A DNA stretch of 64,000 nt, from NCBI RefSeq assembly GCF_014191055.1, contig NZ_JACHWB010000001.1:711875-775874 (forward strand). Reading direction: 5' to 3'. The DNA is from Microvirga lupini (GTDB lineage Bacteria > Pseudomonadota > Alphaproteobacteria > Rhizobiales > Beijerinckiaceae). Positions 7,721-15,579 of this stretch are shown here, piece after piece. Made by a program: the position numbers and the translations under genes. Position 1 is the first letter of the stretch; each line of letters opens with the position of its first letter. The notes under the pieces are model-generated. The model was not told the origin of the DNA. It saw only the letters and a program-made list of their open reading frames with translations, and ran no database searches.

Positions 7721-8308
7721 GTGGAAGACAATATTCAGTGGGAGGAATGCGCTATTGGCGCCTTCGCTAACGTGAGCGGCATGTTCCGTTCATTCCAGGT
7801 ATCCACGAAAGTCCGTGACGACAACTGCGTTCAGCCAGGTCGCGCAGGTTTTGTTGGCAAGAAGGTCGATGGTGCTGAGTACCACGTTTTCTCCGACATC
7901 TGGCTCTGGATTCCGCGCCCCGTGAAATGGAACGGCGAAGGCCTTCCACCGGTTGGGGCTGAACTCGAGTGCGGATTTGCATGCGAAGGCTTCAAGGCCT
8001 GGCACAAAGGTGTCTGTGTCGCTATCGGCATTGATCCGGAAGACCGTGAAGAAATCTGCGTCGTGAAGAGCGGCGAGAAGATCGCCATGTACACGACCTA
8101 TGGCGGCAGGATGCGCCCCATCCGCACCGCCGAGCAGATCGCGGCCGAGGAGCGCAATGAACGCATTGCAGCCATGTGCAAGCTGGTGCAGGCGCATCCA
8201 ACGTATCCAGTTCACAATCTTGACATCTCCCACTCTGCCGCCATGCGCCTCACTGTCGAAGCCCTGCACGACGCCGGCTACCGCCGTGTCGAAGGCGGTG
8301 CGCAATGA
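7721..8308 (+). CDS. Hypothetical phage protein, 195 aa, ending EGGAQ
   Basis: GTG start behind AAGGAAAGGAAG. Residues 1-125 form one unit (VFSDIWLWIPRPVKWNGEGLPPVGAECE-like segment) typical of phage proteins that resemble restriction-alleviation or DNA-mimic accessory proteins, but this is only a resemblance. A helical C-terminal part (TAEQIAAEERNERIAAM) follows. The end VEGGAQ overlaps the next start by ATGA. First gene of a run of ten overlapping genes. Confidence 0.65.
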   Translation: MEDNIQWEECAIGAFANVSGMFRSFQVSTKVRDDNCVQPGRAGFVGKKVDGAEYHVFSDIWLWIPRPVKWNGEGLPPVGAELECGFACEGFKAWHKGVCVAIGIDPEDREEICVVKSGEKIAMYTTYGGRMRPIRTAEQIAAEERNERIAAMCKLVQAHPTYPVHNLDISHSAAMRLTVEALHDAGYRRVEGGAQ

Positions 8309-8595
8309 GCCTGGTCGAGCAGCGGCGCGATGCGTTCGAGCAGGCAGTCATCGAGCGCTTCAAGGAGAGCGGGTTCCTCGAGGTCGAGATCCGCGTCGAG
8401 TGTCTGGGCCGCAGCGGCGATGGCTACGCCGACAGCTCGGTCGATGCGTACTGGGCGTTCTGGAACAAGGCGCTGGACAGCGTGGTGATCGAGCTGCCGA
8501 TGGTCTGGGCCGGCGGCTCCTTCAAGGAAGGCGCGATGAGCGCTGTCGGTGTGCGTGACGCAATCGAGGCCGCCGGCCTGAAGGTGGCGTCATGA
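8305..8595 (+). CDS. Hypothetical protein, 96 aa
   Basis: Coupled to the preceding gene (ATGA). Helical N-terminus (VEQRRDAFEQAVIERFKESG) followed by a strand-rich stretch with WAFWNKALDSVVIELP. No family recognised. Stop overlaps the small membrane protein start. Confidence 0.6.
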   Translation: MSLVEQRRDAFEQAVIERFKESGFLEVEIRVECLGRSGDGYADSSVDAYWAFWNKALDSVVIELPMVWAGGSFKEGAMSAVGVRDAIEAAGLKVAS

Positions 8596-8750
8596 ACTAC
8601 CTCATTGCCTTCCTGGTCGTGGTGATTGGCCAGGTCGTCATGCACCTCATCTTCCCGGACAGCCCGGTGAGCCGAATGGACGTCGTATTCGGCGCATTCT
8701 TCGGGTTACTGATGCTCTGGGGTGTGACGTGGGCGAGGGCTAAGCCATGA
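8592..8750 (+). CDS. Small membrane protein, 52 aa
   Basis: Too short for routine gene finders but framed by ATGA overlaps at both ends. Two membrane helices are visible: MNYLIAFLVVVIGQVVMHLI and VVFGAFFGLLMLWGVTW, with a short loop and a basic end (ARAKP). Function unknown; the coupling to both neighbours supports that it is real. Confidence 0.65.
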   Translation: MNYLIAFLVVVIGQVVMHLIFPDSPVSRMDVVFGAFFGLLMLWGVTWARAKP

Positions 8751-9013
8751 CCATCACCCGCATCACCATCACCGCAAGCCGGCCGCGCAAGCAGCCCAAG
8801 GCCGGTGACGAACGCTTCCTGAAGGGGCGCCAGGTCACGCAGATCCGCCAGCAGGAGATGCACGTCTACCCGGGCGGCAACGGGCGCATGGCCGGCGTGG
8901 TCAGCAATGGCCGCCCGGTCTGGGAGTGGGTCGATAAGGGCAGCGACCGCGACCGCACGTCCGCTGCGTGGAAGGCCAAGCGCGCCGCTGAGCTCGCGGA
9001 GCGTGCGCCATGA
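8747..9013 (+). CDS. Hypothetical basic protein, 88 aa
   Basis: Begins MTITRITITASRPRKQPKAGDERFLKGRQV. Similar small proteins with a KxGDxRxxKGRQ segment occur in phage accessory regions and may fold as a small beta barrel (inference). It is basic, consistent with nucleic-acid binding. Coupled to both neighbours. Confidence 0.6.
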   Translation: MTITRITITASRPRKQPKAGDERFLKGRQVTQIRQQEMHVYPGGNGRMAGVVSNGRPVWEWVDKGSDRDRTSAAWKAKRAAELAERAP

Positions 9014-9312
9014 ACCTCGACATCACTGGAGATCGCTACGGCATGCTGGTAGCCGTCCGCCGCAATCCTGACGGCCAGGGCCAGGGCGCGCAGTGGTACT
9101 TCGCCTGCGATTGCGGGCGCGAGGCCTCGCTGAGGCTCAAGGACGTGCGCCACGGCAACACGCTGTCCTGCGGCTGCATGAAGAATGCGCGAGGATACCG
9201 CTATGGCGCGCCAAAGCTGATGCAGCCAAGGCCTTGGCGCGACACGCCGACCACGTTCGCCAAGAGCTTCGAGGCGGAGTGTGCTGGTGCGCGGATTGGG
9301 GTGGCGCCATGA
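9010..9312 (+). CDS. Small zinc-finger protein related to homing-endonuclease DNA-binding ends
   Basis: A 100-residue protein with the pattern GDRYGMLVAVRR ... WYFACDCGREASLRLKDVRHGNTLSCGCMKN. This CxCG ... SCGC module is found at the N-terminus of AP2/HNH-type phage proteins and alone in phages. It probably binds zinc and DNA. No catalytic domain follows, so it is either a stand-alone binder or a remnant. Confidence 0.65.
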   Translation: MNLDITGDRYGMLVAVRRNPDGQGQGAQWYFACDCGREASLRLKDVRHGNTLSCGCMKNARGYRYGAPKLMQPRPWRDTPTTFAKSFEAECAGARIGVAP

Positions 9313-9578
9313 CCCGCGACCTCTGCATCATGGCCTGCATCTTCTGCCGGGATCCGCAGTTCCACCAGTGGGCAGGCGCCACTGCTCGCGCTCAGCGCTG
9401 GCTGTTCATCGGTGACGTCGACATGAAGGTTGACGATGGCCGGTTGGCCAAGCGCTTCATCCTGAGCCAGTGCCAGGTGAAGTCCCGCAACGAGCTGGAC
9501 ACCAACCCAGACGCAGCCCAGCGCTTCCACGAGCTGGTGCGCAAGCCGTTTCTGGAGTGGAAGGAGGGGAGGACGTGA
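9309..9578 (+). CDS. Hypothetical protein, 89 aa
   Basis: Start taken at the ATG overlapping the preceding stop; the longer upstream frame has no ribosome-binding site. MTRDLCIMACIFCRDPQFHQWAG carries a CxxC pair. The mid-part, SQCQVKSRNELDTNPDAAQRFHELVRKPFLEW, is a segment common to a phage protein family of unknown role. Confidence 0.6.
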   Translation: MTRDLCIMACIFCRDPQFHQWAGATARAQRWLFIGDVDMKVDDGRLAKRFILSQCQVKSRNELDTNPDAAQRFHELVRKPFLEWKEGRT

Positions 9579-9802
9579 GCGGGACAAGGGTGTTAATTGT
9601 CGATGGATGTTCGGCCGCATACCTCGCACGCCTGATCGGCGATCTTACGGAACGTGAAGTAGGGTTCGTGCACGGCAGCAAATCGGCGCCCGCGCCTCGT
9701 CCTGGCGGCATGCTTGGCCTCGCCCCGCTTGATCAGGTTGCCGAAGTGCGGCCTCCGAGTGGATCAGCCGGCCCGCGCGACCGCTGGGGCAAGGTTCGCT
9801 GA
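9575..9802 (+). CDS. Hypothetical protein, 75 aa
   Basis: GTG start behind GGAGGGGAGG, overlapping the previous stop. The N-terminal half (TRVLIVDGCSAAYLARLIGDLTEREVGFVHG) looks like a short alpha/beta unit; the C-terminal half is Pro/Gly-rich. No family recognised. Confidence 0.5.
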   Translation: MSGTRVLIVDGCSAAYLARLIGDLTEREVGFVHGSKSAPAPRPGGMLGLAPLDQVAEVRPPSGSAGPRDRWGKVR

Positions 9803-10134
9803 TGGCCGTCCTCAACAAGCACCATCACGGCGGCCAGATCCCGCAAGGCGCGGTCAACATCATGCGCGGGACGCTGTTCGGCAACCCGTTCGTGATCGGC
9901 CGCGACGGCGATCGCACCGAGGTGGTCGAGAAGTACCGGCAGTATCTGTGGAAGCGGATTCGCGAGGACTACACCTTCATGAATGCCGTCTACAAGCTGC
10001 ACGGCCGCGACCTGTGTTGCTGCTGCGCACCGGCGGCCTGCCACGGGCACGTACTCGAGCGGGCCGCTGCCTGGCTGGAGCTGCGTTCGCGCCCAGCCGA
10101 AGAAAATCAATCAGACGCGCCCGCCGGGCGCTAG
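9802..10134 (+). CDS. DUF4326-domain protein
   Basis: A 110-residue protein with the DUF4326 signature: MRGTLFGNPFVIGRDGDRTEVVEKYRQYL-type core, then LHGRDLCCCCAPAACHGHVL. The paired Cys and His residues near the end may bind metal. The family is frequent in phages, usually among small early genes, and its activity is not established to my knowledge. Starts in a TGATG overlap with the preceding stop. Confidence 0.8.
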   Translation: MAVLNKHHHGGQIPQGAVNIMRGTLFGNPFVIGRDGDRTEVVEKYRQYLWKRIREDYTFMNAVYKLHGRDLCCCCAPAACHGHVLERAAAWLELRSRPAEENQSDAPAGR

Positions 10135-10144
10135 GGGAAAGGAA

Positions 10145-10597
10145 GTGAGCGAACTGATGGATCACGGCATCATCGGGATGCCGTTCGATATGGCAATGGG
10201 CGACGAGCTATCGCGCCAGCAGTTCTATGCCCGGGCTCAGGCGATACTTGCCGAGCGCGACCAGCTGCGCGCCGAGGTCGAGGCTTTGCGCGAAGATGTC
10301 GAGGCGGGCGAGCAGTGGCGCGCACTGGCGCTTCAGTTTGACCGGCACCGCATGTCAGCGATTTGGCACCTGAAAGCACTGCTGGGCAGCGCCGAGCACG
10401 CAGGCGCTGCCCATGATTTCCTCGATGCGCCACCGGTGCAGGGAAATGTGTTGTGGGCTGAGATCGAGGCGCTGCGGAAGGATGCGGCGCGCTGGAATTG
10501 GTATGCGCCGCAGGTAGGCAAGTATGTCGGCGAAGGCATTGATGCCGTGAACGCAGAAGTAGACGCCGCCATGGCTGCGAAGGAGGGTGACCTGTGA
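10145..10597 (+). CDS. Hypothetical phage protein with coiled coil, 150 aa
   Basis: The GTG at 10145 follows GGGGAAAGGAA; longer readings would start inside the DUF4326 gene. RAQAILAERDQLRAEVEALRED is a coiled coil, followed by repeated EIEALRKDAARWNWY segments. Such Leu-rich proteins with an ARWNW motif are common, unassigned members of Pseudomonas-type phage accessory regions. Confidence 0.65.
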   Translation: MSELMDHGIIGMPFDMAMGDELSRQQFYARAQAILAERDQLRAEVEALREDVEAGEQWRALALQFDRHRMSAIWHLKALLGSAEHAGAAHDFLDAPPVQGNVLWAEIEALRKDAARWNWYAPQVGKYVGEGIDAVNAEVDAAMAAKEGDL

Positions 10598-10842
10598 GCT
10601 ACCAACTCGAAGAAGCTGCTGCACTGCTGGATAAGGAGCTGCCAGACTGGTCGTGGTCATTCACGCGCATCCGCAACCCTGGCCACGCGGTAAGCCCGTT
10701 CGGCGAAGGGGTCGGGCTCGATCTGCTTGGCCCTGATGGAAAGCTGCGCGTGTACCAGAAGCACGGAACCTCAGCATTGGAGGCTGCGCGGCGGGCCATA
10801 CCGCGCGCTCGTGCGCGCCTTGCTGGCGACTCCGGTGCTTGA
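10594..10842 (+). CDS. Hypothetical protein, 82 aa
   Basis: GTG start overlapping the previous stop. Contains WSWSFTRIRNPGHAVSP and LRVYQKHGTSALEAARRA. No family recognised. Last gene of the run that starts at 7721. Confidence 0.55.
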   Translation: MSYQLEEAAALLDKELPDWSWSFTRIRNPGHAVSPFGEGVGLDLLGPDGKLRVYQKHGTSALEAARRAIPRARARLAGDSGA

Positions 10843-10890
10843 TGACCAGATGCCAAGTCAGGGGCTCAGCCTCCTGATCGCCTACTGACG

Positions 10891-10920
10891 CGCCGCCTAC
10901 AAGGGCGGCGTTGTCGTTTC
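10891..10920 (+). terminator. Rho-independent terminator
   Basis: Stem CGCCGCC / GGCGGCG with a 6-base loop, then TTGTCGTTTC. The T-run is interrupted, so efficiency is uncertain. Confidence 0.6.
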
Positions 10921-10937
10921 GGGCGCTGGTAGGGCGC
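10921..10937 (+). repeat. GGGCGC-N5-GGGCGC boundary repeat 4
   Basis: GGGCGC at 10921 and 10932, 11 bp apart, immediately after the terminator tail TTTC and 11 bases before a TTGC-class promoter. Confidence 0.7.
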
Positions 10938-10948
10938 GCGAGATGTTG

Positions 10949-10978
10949 TTGCGCGCAGGCTCAGCGGGACGTTATGAT
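10949..10978 (+). promoter_or_regulatory. TTGC-class promoter for a very short transcript
   Basis: TTGCGC (10949-10954), 18-base spacer, TATGAT (10973-10978). The next terminator is at 11091-11118, so the predicted transcript is only about 135 bases. Confidence 0.65.
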
Positions 10979-11021
10979 GAGTTCTCTTTTTTGAATAACC
11001 ATTGCTTTGGAGGGTCGCATC

Positions 11022-11051
11022 ATGAAGCGCGATGAACACGATGACTTGTAG
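11022..11051 (+). CDS. Nine-codon ORF (MKRDEHDDL) in its own transcription unit
   Basis: The 317-base gap between the genes at 10842 and 11160 holds a complete miniature gene: promoter at 10949-10978, a perfect Shine-Dalgarno GGAGGG (11009-11014) seven bases before ATG, nine codons and TAG, a small hairpin (CACCG / CGGTG) and a strong terminator. The peptide is highly charged. It could be a leader peptide, a real micropeptide, or a mark of an mRNA-like small RNA. Nothing in the sequence decides among these. Confidence 0.5.
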   Translation: MKRDEHDDL

Positions 11052-11090
11052 CAAGCTCGACACCGGCTTCGGTGAAAGCTGACTCCACTC

Positions 11091-11118
11091 AAAAAGCCCG
11101 CCGATGCGCGGGCTTTTT
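11091..11118 (+). terminator. Strong rho-independent terminator
   Basis: Eleven-base stem AAAAAGCCCGC / GCGGGCTTTTT with a 6-base loop. The A-run and T-run make it able to act on both strands. Confidence 0.85.
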
Positions 11119-11138
11119 CATGGGCGGCGCGCCACCCG

Positions 11139-11160
11139 TCGTGATTCCACAATGGGCACA
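11139..11160 (+). promoter_or_regulatory. TCGTGAC-class late promoter, +1 at the ART gene ATG
   Basis: TCGTGAT-TC-CACAAT-GGGCAC, then the A of ATG at 11160. With normal -10 to +1 spacing the start codon is the first codon of the mRNA. No Shine-Dalgarno sequence precedes the ATG. Confidence 0.7.
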
Positions 11161-14100
11161 TGACCACTATCGTGCCCACGTCTATGCATCGCCAAGTCCT
11201 GCTGATCAAAGCCCAGGGTGATTTCAAGCACTCTGGAAAATACTTCCTGCAGAACGGGCGGTGGCATAAATTGCACCCGGACAAGCCGGCGCCGAAGGGC
11301 GCGCCAGTGGCGGCCCACCCGAAGGCCGCCGGTAACCACGCGCCTGTGGCGCACTTCACCGACGACGAGTGGCAGAAGCTCAAGCTGCCAGCCGAGAACA
11401 GCAACGCCGGCACCTTCAACAAGCAGCTCGAACAGCTCAAGCAGCTGAGCGACGCCGGCGACGTGACCGGCATCCTCGGCATGCAGCTCGGCACGAATAC
11501 CTACGGAAAAAAGCTCTCGACGATCGCCAACCACCTGCTCGGCCTGCACGGCAGCGAGCACAAGGTCGCGCCCGGGCAGAAGGCTGGCGAGCATGCGGCT
11601 GTGCAGCAGGCGCCGGCTGAGCACAGCGCAGCGTCACCGGCCACCGAGCCCAAGGCGGAGGAGAAGCCAGCCGCCCCGGCCGAGAAGCCAGCGGCGAGCA
11701 AGCCTGACGCCATCGCCAAGTTCCAGGCCTCGCATGCGAAGCAAGGCACACCATCGACAACGGTCGATGGCAAAGACTGGTTCGTGGTCGGCACTGGCAC
11801 CACCAATGACGAAGGCAAGGTCTACGCGCACCTGGCGAGCAAGACCGAAGGCCAGGTTCAGAAAAACGGCTTCGTACCGAAACAGATGGCCGACTGGATC
11901 GACCCGGCGACGATCAGCGACCCGAAGAAGACGGCAGCTGCTGCAGCATCGAAGGCGACCGGCTTGCCCATGCCCGCCTTCGTGGAAGGCAAGACCACCA
12001 CTGGGGTGGTCAGCTACTACGAGGCCCAGGCCCAGAAAATCCTCGACATGGCCGCCGCCGGCGACGTGGAAGGCCTGGCGGCCATGAAGGAAGACGGCCT
12101 GAAGCCGAACAGCAAAGGCAAGGTCAGCAACACCTTCAAGGGCAAGACCGAGAACAGCAAAACGCTGCTGGCGCTGCATGCGCAGGCGGTCGTGCATGCC
12201 AAGGGTGGCGCCACCGCGGAACAGCCGGCACCAGCGGCCGAGGCCAGCACCCCTGCGCCGGCCGAGCCTTCGCCGGCCGAGAAAGTGAAGCAGGCCACGC
12301 AGGCAGCCACCGCTGCCGTGGCGCAGACGCCAGAGCACCAGGAGGCGGTCGCGATCGCCACTGCCAGCCTGGCCGGCTCGAAGGTCTCCCAGATCCCGTG
12401 GGACAGCCAGCTGCTGCCGGACAGCAACAAGAACGCAAAGAGCCACAACAAGCAGGTCGCGAAGATCCAGGCGATGGCCGAGGCCGGTGACCTGGCTGGG
12501 CTGGAGGCGCTGAAATTCGGCACCAACACCTACGGCAAGAAGCAGGAGAAGCTGAAGCAGCTGGCGATCGCCGCGCTGCAGGAGGACGCCGCAGCGCCTG
12601 TACCTGCTGCCGCACCTGCGCCTGCCGAGAAGAAGGGCTACGACAAGTACGGCATCTTCGACAGCCTCACGAGCGACATCGACACTGCCGCCAGCGGCGG
12701 CGATGCGTCCACGCTGAAGGACATCGAATCCTACCTGAATACGCCGGCCCACAAGAACGAGCCCGGGCTGGACGCGATCAAAAAATATCTGGATAGGGCA
12801 AAGGCGTCCGTGGCGACACCGGCGGCTCCTGCCGCAGAGCAAGGCCCCAAGGAAGGCGACACCAAGCAAGGCGCCGATGGCATGCTCGTGTTCAAGGACG
12901 GCCGCTGGCACAAGCAGGCCGAGCCGGCAGCAGCCGCTCCTGAGCCTGCCCCAGCCCATCCGATCGACGCAGTCCCGATGCCGGAGCTCACCTTCTCGAG
13001 CGCCGCCAGCAACGCGAAGGTGGCGGCCGCCCTGGAGAAGCTGAAGGAACAGATCAAGGCGGAAGGGCCTGGCGCGCTCAAGGGCGTAACCAAGCACATG
13101 AAGAGCAAGGGCAAGTACATCGTCAGCCTGCCCGGCACATACGGCAGCCTGAAGGTGTACGGCTACGAGCACGCGCCCGACCATGCTGGCACCAAGGTGC
13201 ACGCCTACATCGAGGCACTGAAAGCTGCAGCAGGCAAGCCCAGCAAGGCCCCCGCGAAAGCCAAGGCCAAAAATCCTGTCGTTGACGCCGATGGCATCCA
13301 GTCCATGGACAGCTGGAAGAAGACCGGGGAGCAGGCCGGCTCGAACCCAGGCGGCAAGTTCAAGGACGAGAACGGCGTCGAGTGGTACTGCAAATTCCCG
13401 TCCGACGAGGATGTCGCCAAGTCCGAGGTGCTGGCCGCGAAGCTCTACGCTGTCGCCGGCGTGATCGGCCAGGACGCGAAGCTGATCAAGAAGGACGGCA
13501 AGCTGGGCATCGCTTCCCGCTGGACGACCGTGAGCAAGGCTGCGCCAAAGGATCTGGCCAAGGCCGCGGGCGCGCAGTCCGGGTTCGCCGTCGACGCGTG
13601 GCTCGCGAACTGGGACGTCGTCGGCATGGGCTTCGACAACCTGCAGGTCGGGCCGGATGGCAAGGCCGTCCGCGTCGATGCCGGCGGCTCACTCACCTAC
13701 CGCGCCCAGGGCGGCAAGAAGGCGTTCGGCGCCACCGTCGCCGAGATCGACAGCATGCGCGACGCGAAGGTCAACGCCCAGTCGGCGGCCGTGTTCGGCA
13801 GCATGACCCAGGCCGACCTGACGGCATCCGTGGCGAAGGTGGCGGCGATCCCTGATTCCGCCATCAAGAACCTGGTGGAGCTGCACGGCCCAGGCGATGC
13901 GGCAGAGCGCAAGGCGCTGGCTGACACTCTGATCGCCCGCAAGAACGACCTGATCGCCAAGTATCCCAAGGCTGCCAAGACGCCGAAAAAGCGCCTTGAC
14001 CCGAACAGCCTGCCGGTCGATCCGGATCGCCTGCCGAAGGCGCACGACTTCAACAACTGGCTGGGCGCCGGCAAGCCTCTGTCGTCGCAGCCGCACGTCA

Positions 14101-15047
14101 ACGCCGCGAACATGGCGGTTGAGCAGGAGCTGCTGGCGCTCGCCAAGACCGGCAACCTGACCAAGCTGAAAGACTTCCAGTTCCACGCCATCGACAAGGC
14201 CACGGGCAACCAGACCGGCCAGCTGATCCCGATCGCCGAGCATCCGTCAAAGCACGTCGTTCAGCTGCACGCCGACCTGGTGATGGCCCTGGACGAGATC
14301 GCCAACCCGCCGCAGCCCCTGAAGGTCTTCCAGGAGACCGACGTCGGCACGATCGACCAGCTGGCCGCGGCGCTGCCGTCGAAGAAGTTCGGCACCACCG
14401 TCACCTCGGTGCACTCGAACGAGAAGCTGGGCTTCTGGGTGGTGCTGGGCACGGCGCACGGCGCAGCGAAGTTCAAACCGTCCAAGGTGATGGACTATTC
14501 GAGCGCGGCGATCGCGGCGGCGAAAGAGAAGTTCCAGCAGGCCAGCCACCTGGCCAAGCACTTCATCTACTCGGTGCAGGCATCCGGCAGCTACAACGAC
14601 CTGTTCCGCGCCGGCAAGTCGCACGATCACGCCGGCAACAAGCTGTCGGACGTGGCCAAGGCCGCGCTCGAGCACGCGACCACCATGCCGGAAGGCACCA
14701 GCTTGTACCGCTGGCAGTCGATACCTGACGACATGGTGAAGAAGATCCTGGACGCGCCGGACGGCACTGTCTTCCAGGCCACCGGCCCTATGTGCACCTC
14801 GTACCACCCAACCGGTACGGCAGGGTTCGGCAAGCACCGCGTGACCGTGCGCTACGCCAATGGCGCCAAGGCGGTAGAGAGCTTCGCATCCGGGAAGTTT
14901 TCCGGTGAAAAAGAGGTGACCACGCTGCCGAACTCGCGCTTCGTGATCCTCAAGAAGGAGATGGTGCCTGACGTCGAGCACGGGAACCCGGGCGGCAAGC
15001 GCCTGGAGCTGGAGGTGCTGATGTTACCTCCCGATATGGGCCTGTGA
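11160..15047 (+). CDS. Multidomain (polyvalent-type) protein: kinase-like fold plus C-terminal ADP-ribosyltransferase
   Basis: A 1295-residue protein. The N-terminus and a point near residue 580 share an FxxGRWHK motif. Degenerate helical repeats built around AGDVxGLxxMKxGTNTYGKK lie near residues 99, 300, 441, 512 and 997, joined by Ala/Pro/Lys-rich linkers. Residues about 716-900 resemble a HipA/PI3K-like kinase: GGKFKDENGVEWYCKFP, DAWLANWDVVGMGFDN, then VRVDAGGSL. The last 165 residues match an R-S-E ADP-ribosyltransferase exoenzyme: LYRW (1182), CTSYHP (1211), and SGEKEVTTLP (1247) with the Glu-x-Glu pair. Such multi-enzyme proteins are known to be injected by phages to act on the host; injection here is inference. 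Its own late promoter supports virion-time expression. Confidence 0.8.
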   Translation: MTTIVPTSMHRQVLLIKAQGDFKHSGKYFLQNGRWHKLHPDKPAPKGAPVAAHPKAAGNHAPVAHFTDDEWQKLKLPAENSNAGTFNKQLEQLKQLSDAGDVTGILGMQLGTNTYGKKLSTIANHLLGLHGSEHKVAPGQKAGEHAAVQQAPAEHSAASPATEPKAEEKPAAPAEKPAASKPDAIAKFQASHAKQGTPSTTVDGKDWFVVGTGTTNDEGKVYAHLASKTEGQVQKNGFVPKQMADWIDPATISDPKKTAAAAASKATGLPMPAFVEGKTTTGVVSYYEAQAQKILDMAAAGDVEGLAAMKEDGLKPNSKGKVSNTFKGKTENSKTLLALHAQAVVHAKGGATAEQPAPAAEASTPAPAEPSPAEKVKQATQAATAAVAQTPEHQEAVAIATASLAGSKVSQIPWDSQLLPDSNKNAKSHNKQVAKIQAMAEAGDLAGLEALKFGTNTYGKKQEKLKQLAIAALQEDAAAPVPAAAPAPAEKKGYDKYGIFDSLTSDIDTAASGGDASTLKDIESYLNTPAHKNEPGLDAIKKYLDRAKASVATPAAPAAEQGPKEGDTKQGADGMLVFKDGRWHKQAEPAAAAPEPAPAHPIDAVPMPELTFSSAASNAKVAAALEKLKEQIKAEGPGALKGVTKHMKSKGKYIVSLPGTYGSLKVYGYEHAPDHAGTKVHAYIEALKAAAGKPSKAPAKAKAKNPVVDADGIQSMDSWKKTGEQAGSNPGGKFKDENGVEWYCKFPSDEDVAKSEVLAAKLYAVAGVIGQDAKLIKKDGKLGIASRWTTVSKAAPKDLAKAAGAQSGFAVDAWLANWDVVGMGFDNLQVGPDGKAVRVDAGGSLTYRAQGGKKAFGATVAEIDSMRDAKVNAQSAAVFGSMTQADLTASVAKVAAIPDSAIKNLVELHGPGDAAERKALADTLIARKNDLIAKYPKAAKTPKKRLDPNSLPVDPDRLPKAHDFNNWLGAGKPLSSQPHVNAANMAVEQELLALAKTGNLTKLKDFQFHAIDKATGNQTGQLIPIAEHPSKHVVQLHADLVMALDEIANPPQPLKVFQETDVGTIDQLAAALPSKKFGTTVTSVHSNEKLGFWVVLGTAHGAAKFKPSKVMDYSSAAIAAAKEKFQQASHLAKHFIYSVQASGSYNDLFRAGKSHDHAGNKLSDVAKAALEHATTMPEGTSLYRWQSIPDDMVKKILDAPDGTVFQATGPMCTSYHPTGTAGFGKHRVTVRYANGAKAVESFASGKFSGEKEVTTLPNSRFVILKKEMVPDVEHGNPGGKRLELEVLMLPPDMGL

Positions 15048-15063
15048 TGCTACAATACCTGCA
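15042..15063 (+). promoter_or_regulatory. Weak TCGTGAC-class promoter
   Basis: CTGTGAT-GC-TACAAT-ACCTGC with +1 at 15063. The upstream box differs from consensus at the first two bases; the layout and the TACAAT box fit. It would drive the genes from 15082. Confidence 0.45.
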
Positions 15064-15081
15064 AATCAGTGAGATGCGACC

Positions 15082-15579
15082 ATGACCGACCCACGTGAAA
15101 TCGAAGGCAGCCCCGAGCGGGCAGCCGATCGCGGCCGAGCCGAAGACCTCGGCTTCAGCATGGATCCGCGCCCGTCCCTGGGGAACGTGGACGTGGTTCG
15201 CGGCCTGGTGTCCGAATTCGGCTCGGCGATCGTGGGTGTGCGCAAGGACTACCACGAGGACAAGCTGACCGGCGAGCAGGCCCAGGAGCGCGTTCGCGAG
15301 CTCGCCCGCGAGTACGGCGACATCATCCTCGGCCGCAGCGAGAAATACTTCGCGCTGCCCTGGAATGACCCTTCGCGCCTTGGTCGACGCATCAAGCTCG
15401 TAGTGCCGGCAGCCGAAGGCGTCAGCGACCCGGGCGAGCTGCTGTTCGTGACGATCGGCACAAGCCTGATGGCCATCGGCAAGGCGCACGAGGAAGAGCG
15501 CCTGTCCGACGCAGATGCCGAGCGCCACACCAAGGACATGCTCGAAGACACGGCCAGCCTGATCCTGGGGCATCGCTGA
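15082..15579 (+). CDS. Hypothetical phage protein, 165 aa
   Basis: Lies 34 bases after the ADP-ribosyltransferase gene and overlaps the Nudix gene (TGATG), so it belongs to the same group. Mostly helical: RVRELAREYGDIILGRSEKYF, then DADAERHTKDMLEDTASLILGHR. No known family recognised. Its place suggests a partner, chaperone or co-packaged protein of the large neighbour (inference). Confidence 0.65.
   Translation: MTDPREIEGSPERAADRGRAEDLGFSMDPRPSLGNVDVVRGLVSEFGSAIVGVRKDYHEDKLTGEQAQERVRELAREYGDIILGRSEKYFALPWNDPSRLGRRIKLVVPAAEGVSDPGELLFVTIGTSLMAIGKAHEEERLSDADAERHTKDMLEDTASLILGHR

Noticed and set aside
11634-13202. 522-codon minus-strand frame
   Set aside because: Antisense to the Ala/Pro/Lys-rich linkers of the ART protein; composition alone keeps it open.
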